Assembly (NCBI GenBank): GCA_958299035.1
Contig: CATQJL010000001.1
Coordinates: 84,135,071 to 84,199,070 of the forward strand
DNA from: Cylicocyclus nassatus
Taxonomy: Eukaryota > Nematoda > Chromadorea > Rhabditida > Strongylidae
Direction of reading: 5' to 3'
DNA: 64,000 nucleotides
Translations under genes and position numbers: made by a program
In this document: in pieces, positions 45,055 through 53,892 of the stretch
Numbering within the stretch: the stretch's first letter is position 1
How the letters are laid out: each line of letters opens with the position of its first letter
The notes under the pieces: generated by a model
Databases searched by the model: none
What the model was told of the DNA's origin: nothing
Seen by the model: the letters and a program-made list of their open reading frames with translations, nothing else

Positions 45055-45426
45055 ATGGTGCTTTTCCTCCTGTTTCTCGTCTTCATTCCCTTGACCATTG
45101 CTGCAACCAATAAAAACGATGAAATGATGAACCTCTTCTGCTCCAAAGGGTGCCCATATTTGAAAAGTATGGATAAAAACGCCAAGATTAGTTTCAAGGT
45201 TAATTTATCATGCTTAACCATCATTGCTTGGAAGATTCTGTTTTAAGAGACTGAATAAGAAATGCAAGGAGGATCCCAAAATACCGAAATTTCTCTGCGG
45301 AAAAACACCTGACCAGAACACTGCAAAGGTTTATGATCGTTTTTGGTTCTACCTCTAAGGCATGCATTTCAGCTTTTGGAAAGGCACACATGGGCACAGC
45401 TTTGCAAGGCAGCATGCGGCAAGTAG
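45055..45426 (+). CDS. small secreted six-cysteine protein, paralogue 3
   Basis: Exons 45055-45198, 45248-45328 and 45373-45426 give 92 aa. Exon 1 is exactly 144 nt, as in paralogue 2, and exon 3 exactly 54 nt, as in paralogue 2. The signal peptide is residues 1-17 (MVLFLLFLVF...). Cysteines lie at 29, 33, 54, 65, 86 and 90 (CX3C-X20-CX10C-X20-CX3C). 'GCPYLKSMDKNAK', 'KCKEDPKIPKFLC' and 'HTWAQLCKAACGK' mark the family. Introns are 49 and 44 nt, with GTTAAT and GTTTAT donors and TTTTAAG and ATTTCAG acceptors. The reading frame is intact and the gene has both a TATA box and a poly(A) signal, so it is probably active. No known domain is recognised. Confidence 0.82.
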
Positions 45427-45519
45427 CTTTCTTTTACGAGTGGAAGCCCCTTGCCTCATTTACGAAAATATTAAATACGTTGCAGTTTGTTTGCGCAAGG
45501 TATGTATCGAATGATAGAG

Positions 45520-45525
45520 AATAAA
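45520..45525 (+). promoter_or_regulatory. poly(A) signal AATAAA
   Basis: AATAAA, 94 nt after the stop of secreted paralogue 3. Confidence 0.5.
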
Positions 45526-45526
45526 G

Positions 45527-46166
45527 ATGTAGGATTGAGATTATTTTGCACTGATGACATAGACCTGAACAATTTTGTTACATATATTTAGGGGCTCAGC
45601 TTAATTATACACATAGAAGAGGGCTCGCCAGTCTACATTTACGTAATAAAATACTCAAAAGGTGTTGCCTTTGCAAACATTGAATTGTGCAGCATGAGAA
45701 TTTTGAAAGTGATTTCGCAGCAGTTTCGTCTGCAGTTCCTACCATCATTTTTATGAAGAGGAAGAGACGCTGATGATGCATTCATTTCTCGGGTAGTTGT
45801 AGACTTTGATGTACAAGGCTTCTATTGAAAAAAGAATACTCAATTTTTGCAGGTGTTAAGCACTATACAGATATAACAGTTGAGTCCGAATATTCATTTC
45901 GAAAAACTTATCGGAAATTTTGAGTATTCTGATGTCCGAACTGTCAAATTTGAGGCAGTTTATCTATTAGGCTAGCTATATTTGAACAATAAAATTCAAA
46001 ATCGTCAAGGCTTCAAAACATACGGCTAGCTCAAGAGCGAGCAACAAAAAAACCAGATAGCCCGAGCTTTTCAGGATTTGCCCACAAGGTCAAGTTGACT
46101 TTTACGAAAACAACATCTGGGCCCGTAGTATTCCCTTACTCTTGATGGTTCCGGCGTGCGAAAATC
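45527..46166. other. no recognisable gene
   Basis: AT-rich intergenic DNA without repeats or open frames worth naming. Confidence 0.4.
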
Positions 46167-47649
46167 TTACGTACTTACTCAGACACTCGCGCCGGTTGGC
46201 GACCGTTCGACGACGGCCTTCCGGCCGGCGACCGTTCCATCATTTTGGGCGGAGGCAAAAGCCGGCTGGCCACCGAACGAGTAAATCATGCCGGCCGGCG
46301 GCCGTTCCACTATGCAAAAGCTCGGAAAGCACACAAGATTGCGCGAACAGTAAGAAAATACTTTCAAACATTGTGCGCTTGTGCTTTCAAGCAAAAACTT
46401 TTCTTTATTAGTTTTCCTTTGTTATTGTTGGGGGTTTCCACTTCGGTTGCGTCACTTTCTATGTCCGATTGATATTGATGTAGCCCATTATTACGATTCC
46501 TCTCATTCCACCTCTCTTTTTCAAATTTGATCAAACTCCATGGTGTTCGTTATTTCTTCTTTCTAATTCCTGCTTATTTTGACTTGAATGGCGAAAAAGT
46601 CGCACGTCAGTGAGTTCATGCCTATTCGCTGTGACGTTAATTCTTTGTGTTGCATCACCTTTTTGGGTACGAACGAATGAAGTACAAGTTGAATATTCCA
46701 CTATTTTTCAGGGGACAGCTACAACGTTTATGGTGTTTGCGTTCTTGTCTGTCTGAAGGAACTACAGCTGGTTGACTGCCATGTTATTCCTAAAATCGAG
46801 TATTACTCCTAACGGATGCTCCTTTACATATTCACATTTCTTAAATCTCTGAACTATTTCTGATTGCTGGGTAATTTAAAATTCATCTGGATACCGTTCA
46901 TCTGGCAGTTGCTACTATGCTGACAACATTTACGGTTCGGAATGCTATCTGATGCCCTACCGCATTTCTGCTAATCGATGGTCAGGCTGCTGGACCCACT
47001 CCAAAGATGTAAGTTTTTTGACATTATGTAAGAATAGCGTTGCGGTGTTTTCCAGAGGCTGATACAATCATAGTTTCTAACCGTCTACTGTAATGCTTAC
47101 TTATTGGTACTGCTCTACTAACAACCATCATTGCATTGCATAGCATGTAAGTTCTGGAGTCAGTTAAAAATTAACAATAGTTTGTTTCATTTACTCATCG
47201 AATGCAGCTTGCTATTGCTTACGTGTGCGTTTAGAAGTACAAGAAATAGAACATTCTGTGACCCACCAGCGCATTCGGAACGCTTGTCCGACGATGTGTG
47301 ATGATCTTCAAATGATCTTTCCATATAGTTGCCAGCTTTGTAGTCAAATGTAATTTTCGTGGATCTGTGTGACATTCTTTTTGTCAATGTTTCTTCGCAG
47401 TGTATAGCGTTATAATAAATATGTCCATGTAGAGTCTACCACCCTGTATTAAGACTACAGTGTTGAAAGCTAGAACTCAAAGAGAGAAATGCTGTGGCCC
47501 AGTGCCATTTCACTGCGCCACTGAAGCATACCGGCCGGCGGCCGGCGGTGCGGCCGGCTGGCGACCGTTCCGGCCGAAATGTCGGCGACGGACCAGCCGG
47601 CCGTGGAACGGCCCTCAGCCCGTGCGAGTGTCTGAGCAGTACGTGTAAT
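46167..47649. mobile_element. TIR element with GC-rich subterminal repeats
   Basis: The left end 'TTACGTACTTACTCAGACACTCGC' region (46168-46190) and the right end (47624-47649, read inverted as TTACACGTACTGCTCAGACACTCGC) are inverted repeats. Immediately inside each lies a block of GC-rich words (GGCGACCGTTC, GCCGGCCGGCGGCCGTTCC) in both orientations: about 46190-46310 and 47528-47615. The roughly 1.2 kb between is ordinary AT-rich DNA with no transposase. The family is not recognised. Confidence 0.65.
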
Positions 47650-48005
47650 TTCGGCCGCTATTCGTCCGGCGGCATCTCTTATCACGGCCGCGCGGTGAAA
47701 TCGCTGAACATCGTGACTGCAGGACGTGCTTGTCCCGGTGCGCAGAGGACTCTCGTCACTTGAGGGGCAAACAAACAAAAAAGTGCGCCCACCGTGGAGA
47801 CGCAGGATGGCGCAACCGACTAGGTGTCGAGTACGCCGAGTCCGACCTGTGTGCAAGGACAGTAGACACACAGCAATAGGTCCAACGCACGCCATTTGCC
47901 ATCAATACCAACTCCTGATAAGCGCCCAAATATCCAGGCGGCAAGCGATCTTCTTATTTTCTGTGTAATTCTGCATTCATGTGCTTTGTAATATAGAAAA
48001 GGCGA
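47650..48005. other. GC-richer DNA, no supported gene
   Basis: Open frames on both strands (e.g. 47470-47895, -) follow from low stop-codon density in GC-richer sequence. No domain is seen. Confidence 0.35.
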
Positions 48006-48322
48006 AATTATTTCGATTACAAAGTATCGTCGTCTCCCCGCAATAGATGGGGCGTGTCGTCTGCAAAGTCCGCAGACGTGCGTATTTCGTAAGGCATTAG
48101 CCATGGCGTGGCATGTATATACATGCCACGTCTAAATACTTGTTAAATCTTCATCATATAACATTAGTTTTCGTACTTTCTAACTGCCAAAAACTGCCAC
48201 GCGCATACGTTTGCAACGTTGGCAAAGTCACGCCGGCTAGCACCGTACGAAACACGCACGTCTACGGACTTTGCAGACGACACGCCCCATCTATCGCGGG
48301 GAGACGACGATATATTGGAAAT
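48006..48322. repeat. palindromic element with central perfect palindrome
   Basis: The left arm ('GTCGTCTCCCCGC', 'GATGGGGCGTGTCGTCTGCA', 'GCAGACGTGCGT') is repeated inverted at about 48252-48320. Between the arms, 48107-48130 is a perfect 24-bp palindrome centred on GTATATAC. Confidence 0.75.
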
Positions 48323-48699
48323 CTATTTAGTCTTATTTTGTTTAGAAGCTAATTTTTCTCTTTAGTCTCACACTGCAACCCAATTAAGCGCTGATTTTTC
48401 CTACCTGCTAATCCCGGTTTTTCTTGTCTTAAAAATTTTTATTACATATTTATTAGCTCTTCATTATCTTGCATCTAACGTTCCCTTTTATATTTGAGAA
48501 ATGGAACCGTCTGGCATCATGGCTAATAGGATAGCACATGTTTGCGCCAACTCTGGAAAAGATTATTGTGTAATGTTAATATTTTGCGTTTCACGTGGTC
48601 ATTTTTCCTTTACTGTCGAGAAACGTACTATTTTTTTGTTTAGAAAAACTCATGCAAATTCTGCTCGAACGGAATGCGAGCTCCCCTTCACATATCTTC
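48323..48699. other. no recognisable gene
   Basis: AT-rich. The open frame at 48501-48704 has no domain. Confidence 0.4.
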
Positions 48700-48937
48700 G
48701 CTAGGCACCAGCTATACTTAATCTTCCTGATCCACTTGATCCGCTTGATCCGCTTCGTGCAAAACGCGCGTCAGTGAGTCATTCGGCGTCGCGTACAGCG
48801 AATTTGCGTAACCATATAATGTTCCTTTTTACCTATGCAGCACCAAATGACAAATTGCTGGGCGCGCGCGTTTTGCACGAAGCAGATCAAGCGGATCAAG
48901 TGAATCAAGAGGATCAAGTATGGCGGGTGCCTTCGGT
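48700..48937. repeat. palindromic element with GATC-rich arms
   Basis: 'CTTGATCCGCTTGATCCGCT' and 'GTGCAAAACGCGCG' in the left arm (48703-48772) pair with 'CGCGCGCGTTTTGCACGAAG' and 'AGATCAAGCGGATCAAGTGA' in the right arm (48862-48932). The right arm has one more GATCAAG unit. Next to it, 'TACAACCTAATAG' at 49035-49047 is an isolated mariner-type end. Confidence 0.75.
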
Positions 48938-49455
48938 ACAGCGGCATGCGATACTGGCGCTGCGCTATCCACACTGCATTTGGCAACCCATCGGTATGCG
49001 TCTTAATTGTGAATATGAGGCAATGAGCTCGTTTACAACCTAATAGAGATTGAATCAAAACGAAGCTTGCTTATCGATTTATTTGGGAGATTTCGAAAGC
49101 GACTGTCATGTTTGCCGCATTTTGATAAGTTTGCTTCAACTTTGATTTCCAAACATAGTGACCGCCAAGAAGTTGCGGACAAGCCGCCTTCCTTCATCGC
49201 TCATTTTCGCATGGAAAGCAAAGATAAAAAATGATTGGATTGCATATGGTGATAGAAGTCTTCAAGAGCTGCAAGCTCCACGTTGCGCTTTTTGGAAAAT
49301 ATGTATTCTAAAAATTTTGAAAGTCTTTTTCTAAAGAAAGTCCGAAAACCGCCGCGTCACAATGTCGCGGACAATAATTCGTCGAACGCGAAAATTTTCC
49401 TTTAGGTCTTCGTTTGGAACAAAATCAGAAGTTTTTTTGACAGATAAGCATACTA

Positions 49456-50131
49456 CAGGGTGTCCCAAAAAAATGTTAACACTGTTTGATCGTTAATAAC
49501 TCCGTTTCTTTCATGTCTTTCGCCGAGCTTGAGACACAGTTCTGTAGGGTGAGGTTCAACTCAGATTTACGGTATGGAGCAAAACTTCGATCTCCGTTCG
49601 TTACTGTATGTTTACGGTTTGAAATTCTAGCATGTGGATCCATTGTGAAAAATGTCATTTGACAGGATTTTTGTCAAAAAATCTGAAAAATTGTGTACTA
49701 TTGTTTTCACGCATGCTGATTCCAATTCCAATACACAACTATTTACGAGTGTTTTAGCTTTTTCGACAGTCTAATCACATTTTTGGCAGCTGGAAATTTG
49801 TTCATTAAGGTTTCCTGCGATACCTTGAAAAGTAACATCACAGTAAAGTGGGAATTTCATATTTAAAATTAGCGGCTTCCATTATCATAGTATAATAGTT
49901 TTTGGCTTGTCTAGTTTTTTTCGAGGAGAATATGGCCTCCAATAACCTAAAATCCTTGTCGAAGTTCCTACCGTAATCCTACAATAATGAAGGGCGATTG
50001 GTGATTCGCTTCATACTGTAAATCTAAGTTAAACCTCGCTCTATAGAAAGGTGCCTCAAGCTCGGCAAAAGACATGAAAGCAAGGGAGTTATTAACAATC
50101 AAACTGTATTAACATTTTTTGGGACATCATG
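49456..50131. mobile_element. mariner-like foldback MITE (676 bp)
   Basis: It begins CAGGGTGTCCCAAAAAAATG after a TA and ends CATTTTTTGGGACATCATG before a TA. The inverted arms include 'GATCGTTAATAACTCCGTT' and 'TGTAGGATTACGGTA'-type blocks. It lies inside the Tc1-type foldback and so arrived later. Confidence 0.75.
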
Positions 50132-50495
50132 TATATTATAGAGCTAATCGAGGACAATAATCAGGTAGTGGTTACCTCCAAAAAACCCAAGCTTGAATTT
50201 TAATTTGCTTTTTTTTCAAAACATAACTTCTAATTACCCTTCAAGCCAAATTTCTTCATATGGAAACCTAATCAAGGCATCCCAACAAAGCTCTTCGGAT
50301 TAAATAGATGCTCTTTACCATTCTCCATGCATCGGACGTGTGCTGGTGAGTTTCTTTACTGAAAATGGCTCTTGGCAGTGCGTGTACATGACCCCGTCTG
50401 CACTTCACCACTGATTTGTACCGCTTTGCAGGTTTGTAGCTCGGCCGGCAGTCATTCTACGAGCCTGTACTTAGGCTCATTCGAAAGGGCTCCAT

Positions 50496-50733
50496 GTCAG
50501 GAGTCACGCCGCGCGCCGCGCCGCTTCGCCGCGCACGTCGCGTCTAAATTTTGTACCCCATAAAATTGCCCGGTGCTAAAGTGGCACGGCGCCAGTCTAG
50601 GGGGGTGGGGGTTGGGGGCAGATACATGGCTCGTGCCATAAGTAAGACTGCGCCAAGAGTGCTGGCTTCTGTTTTGCTGACATCGCTTGCGGCATCGCTT
50701 CGCGAAAAATTCGCGCCGACCGTGACTCCTGAC
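50496..50733. mobile_element. short GC-rich TIR element
   Basis: GTCAGGAGTCACG at the left and CGTGACTCCTGAC at the right frame about 240 bp of GC-rich DNA (GCCGCGCGCCGCGCCGC). CATTCGAAAGG lies on both outer sides, which could be a target duplication or part of the host palindrome. Confidence 0.55.
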
Positions 50734-51670
50734 CGTTCCCCATTCGAAAGGTCGTGACTTCCTCGACACGATGGTATGCAAATGAGATGAGCATGGGAAG
50801 ACCCGGGAAGCTTGGGAAGGCTAAGGTTTTTTCAGCTAAGGTTGAACAGAGCTACTTTCTTGTACTAGATACATTTCGAAGCTCCAAGACTGCTCTGATG
50901 TTGATAAGAGCTTTCACTCCAATTAACTTTAAGACTGCCCTTTTTCACCCATCCGTAAAATCTTCGGGCCTTCTAAAACCCAAAACTTTCACAGAACCTC
51001 GTATCGTGGAAGTCACGCTCTTTCGAAAGAGCCTACTCGCAGGCTCGTAGAATGACTGCTGGCCGAGCTGCAAGCTTGCAAACGGTGCAAGTCAGTGGTG
51101 AGGGCAGGTGGGATGTGCAGGCATTATCAAGAGCCATTTTAAGCAAAGACATTCACCAGCACACGTCCGATGCATAGAAGATGGCAAAGAGCATCCATTT
51201 TATCTGAATAGCTTTGTTAGGATGTTTTGAATAGGTTTCCATATGAAGAAGAAATTTGGCTTGAAAGGGTAGAAGTTATTTTTTTTAAAAAAAAAGCAAA
51301 TCAAAATTTAAGCTTGGGTTTTTTTTGGAAGTAACCACTACCTGATTATTGTCCTCGATTAGCTCTATAATATAGTCTGCTTATCTGTCAAGAAAACTTC
51401 TGATTTTGCTCCAAACGAAGACTCAAAGGAAAATTTTTGCGTTCGAAGAATTATTGTCCGCGACATTGTGACGTGACATTTTCGGACCTTTTTTTTAGAA
51501 AAAAACTTTTAAAATGTTTAGAATACATATTTTGAAAGCGCAACGGTTGTGCTTCTTAAAGAGCTCTATCACTTCATGCAATCCATTCATTTTTTTAATC
51601 TTTGTTTTCCATCCGAAAATAAGCGATGAAAAAGGAAGGCGGCTTGTTCGCAACTCTTTGGCGGTCACTG

Positions 51671-52351
51671 TACGTATTTGCAGCGCAGTGGCAGTGAGCA
51701 CCGACGACGATCAAAGAAGGGCTTGATCGCGCATTTTGCGGCGACCAAGGCATGGTCTTGAGCAGCATGTACAGTCTGCCCCGATCATAATTAGGTCAAA
51801 ATTGGCATGGCGGGAGTCCGCTTTGCTGGGTTCTTACGTCACGCCCACGGCCTGCCCGTCTGCCCTCTCTTCAATCTCTTTGCTCTCTCCGACCGTGCGC
51901 ATACGCGGCGCAAACTCTAAGCGCTGCGAGCACGCAGTTCACCCCAACGGTGTGGCCTGATCCCGATTGGAACAAAGTGTACTTCATTTGGACACGCCGT
52001 GATCTCGCTTTCTTTACATTACGACATATTTCGGGGGTTTACTACGGGGTTCGCTTTAATATCATAGATAAATGGAATTTTAAGTAAACAAGAATCTCTC
52101 TGAAACTTGCTAGGAAACTTGCCCACAAAGGTCACCTGTCTTGTTAATCACAGAAATGACTTCTGTGCTTACTTCCCATATAACAGTAGAAGTGGATAGA
52201 CTTCCAGGGAACATTTCCCACAGTTGGTTAGCCGTTTTCTAGCTTATTTCATATGACTTCTTGCACGCATCTCGCTAGGTATCACACAAGTCTGTTGCCA
52301 TGATAGTCCTTAATCTACAGGAGACATCGAACTCTCACAAGGAGAGGAAGG
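51671..52351. other. no supported gene
   Basis: A GC-richer patch (51680-51970) has a 74-codon open frame with no domain. The rest is AT-rich. Confidence 0.35.
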
Positions 52352-52765
52352 TTGGTCGAAGTGGCCTTTTGAAATGAGATGGCTGATTCCAAATCTACCT
52401 TTGCTATCTGCTGTGGGCTTCTGGGCGGGAGTTATGAAGGTTTTTGTGAGTAAAAATCTGAATGCAAGAGTAAGCTAAATCAGTCGTAACATTTTTTATC
52501 GGGTTTAATTGGGAGTCGAGTCAGTCGGTGCAACAAATATTCTGATTCAAACATAACAACTCGCTGCTGCCTCATCTGAACATTGGGAAAAGGTTACGAC
52601 TGATTTTACCCTATTTTTGCATTCAAATTTTTACCCACAAAAACCTTCATAACTCCTCGCCCAGAAGCCCACAGCAGATAGCAAAGGTAGATTTGGAATC
52701 AGCGTTCCAAGCTCTACAAAGCAGTGTACATCTCATTTCAAAAGGCCACTTCGACCAAACTTCCT
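52352..52765. repeat. palindromic element, CGCTGATTCCA family, copy 3
   Basis: 'GGTCGAAGTGGCCTTTTGAA', 'GGCTGATTCCAAATCTACCT' and 'AGTTATGAAGGTTTTTGTG' are repeated inverted as 'CACAAAAACCTTCATAACTC', 'AGGTAGATTTGGAATCAGCG' and 'TTCAAAAGGCCACTTCGACC'. The arms are about 170 bp around an 80-bp spacer, with very high identity. It is the freshest of the three copies. Confidence 0.85.
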
Positions 52766-52963
52766 TCCCTTTTCAGAAAAACCAGGTTACGCAACATAAG
52801 TGAATGTCTCAGGTAAACGCTAAATTAAGTAGGCATTATGGCACGTTGATTCCACTAGCAAAGCCAAACTCTTTCATTAGCAATGAGGTGCTACTGAGTT
52901 ACCGTAAAGTAGCTGGTCAAACGAACGTATCATAAACACAGAGAGTTATGCTGATTAGATAAA

Positions 52964-53727
52964 ATGAATAATCATGTTATGCAAATGAGTCTTTCATCGA
53001 GAAATGGGTATCATTTATTCGTCTATTGTCTCAACAAGAAGCCAGGTCACCACTATCAAATGCCGAATAAGAACAATGACTCAAGCTCAGAGGTGAGTGT
53101 TATCTGGAAGGAGATACGAGCGATCGTTGCGCTCAGAGAGCCAGTATCGACGAACTGAAGGAGGAAGCAAAAAAATTGGTGAAGAAGATTCAAGATCATT
53201 TTTTGGCCATAGAAGAGCATAGGAAAAAGGATAGAGAGTTATGGAGGAGCTTGAACAGAAGATTGGAATCTCTAGAAGAAGTGGTAAGCATTTTGGCTGC
53301 ACATGGAGAGCGTGTCTCTATGTGCAGTCTATGTGCACTCAAAATCATTGCTTATCTGGACTTTTTTTTGTGGGTACGGTTGAAAGGCGTGAGCTACGCA
53401 AAAACATTGCTCAAACGAGATCTCATGTTGCTCGTTCGCGGTTAAGAGACCTAACTTTTAATTGTCGCCCAGTACCGTACCCAAAGATTGATGCTCTCAG
53501 AAAGACGGTGATGAGCGAGAACCGAATTTCTAGTCGGAGCACCATCTGTTGCTTGAGCATGTCCTTGACCTCTTAACTAGTTTAACCACAGAAGACCCAA
53601 GTACCCCGATTCTTTCGCATAAATTCTACAAAACAGTGACATGAGGAAAACCTACATTTTTTAGAAATCAGAAAGAGGAAAGCGTCGGATTAGAAGGAGC
53701 AGGAAGAGTAAAGAGGGTAAATCTTAA
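52964..53727 (+). CDS. small coiled-coil protein with basic tail
   Basis: Proposed exons 52964-53092, 53137-53283, 53328-53507 and 53665-53727 join in phase 0 to 172 aa. Donors are GTGAGT, GTAAGC and GTGATG; acceptors are CTCAG, GTGCAG and TTTTTAG. Residues about 46-92 are a charged heptad-like helix ('IDELKEEAKKLVKKIQDHFL', 'EEHRKKDRELWRSLNRRLES'). Exon 3 adds 'VERRELRKNIAQTRSHVARS' and 'PVPYPKIDALRK'. The last exon is strongly basic ('KRRIRRSRKSKEGK'), like a nuclear or nucleic-acid-contacting tail. If intron 3 is not used, the frame continues to a stop at 53574-53576 instead. An in-frame TGA just upstream supports the ATG, unless an upstream exon exists. The family is not recognised. It converges on the K+ channel gene with about 165 bp between stop codons. 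Confidence 0.6.
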
Positions 53728-53838
53728 ATGAAAGTCCTTCGTTTCAAAGAAAAATATTTAGGACATTGAGGATATTAAAGAAAAAGAAGTTGAACGTTGT
53801 TCATATACAAGTAAATGCGCTTACTCGTTCATCGAATC

Positions 53839-53844
53839 AATAAA
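53839..53844 (+). promoter_or_regulatory. poly(A) signal AATAAA
   Basis: AATAAA lies 112 nt after the stop of the coiled-coil gene and 49 nt short of the channel gene's stop on the opposite strand. The two 3' UTRs must nearly touch or overlap. Confidence 0.5.
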
Positions 53845-53892
53845 AGCGTTTTTTACTACAGAAAACTCTTTTTTTATATATACAGACATTAT

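Larger units (their letters stand above)
49157..51670. mobile_element. Tc1-type giant foldback, copy 2, with insertions
   Basis: The ends GTGACCGCCAAGAAGTTGCG and its mirrored partner GGCGGTCACTG lie next to TA dinucleotides. The first two terminal bases are altered on the left. Arm content matches the 12.9-14.5 kb copy throughout, e.g. 'ACGTGTGCTGGTGAGTTTC', 'CTCTTACATTTCC' areas and the mirrored 'AGCTTGGGTTTTTT'. It is longer because a mariner MITE (49456-50131) and a GC-rich element (50496-50733) have inserted in the left arm. Confidence 0.75.

Noticed and set aside
47470..47895. 141-codon minus-strand frame in GC-rich DNA
   Set aside because: It crosses the right end of a TIR element, and the high GC content explains the lack of stops.
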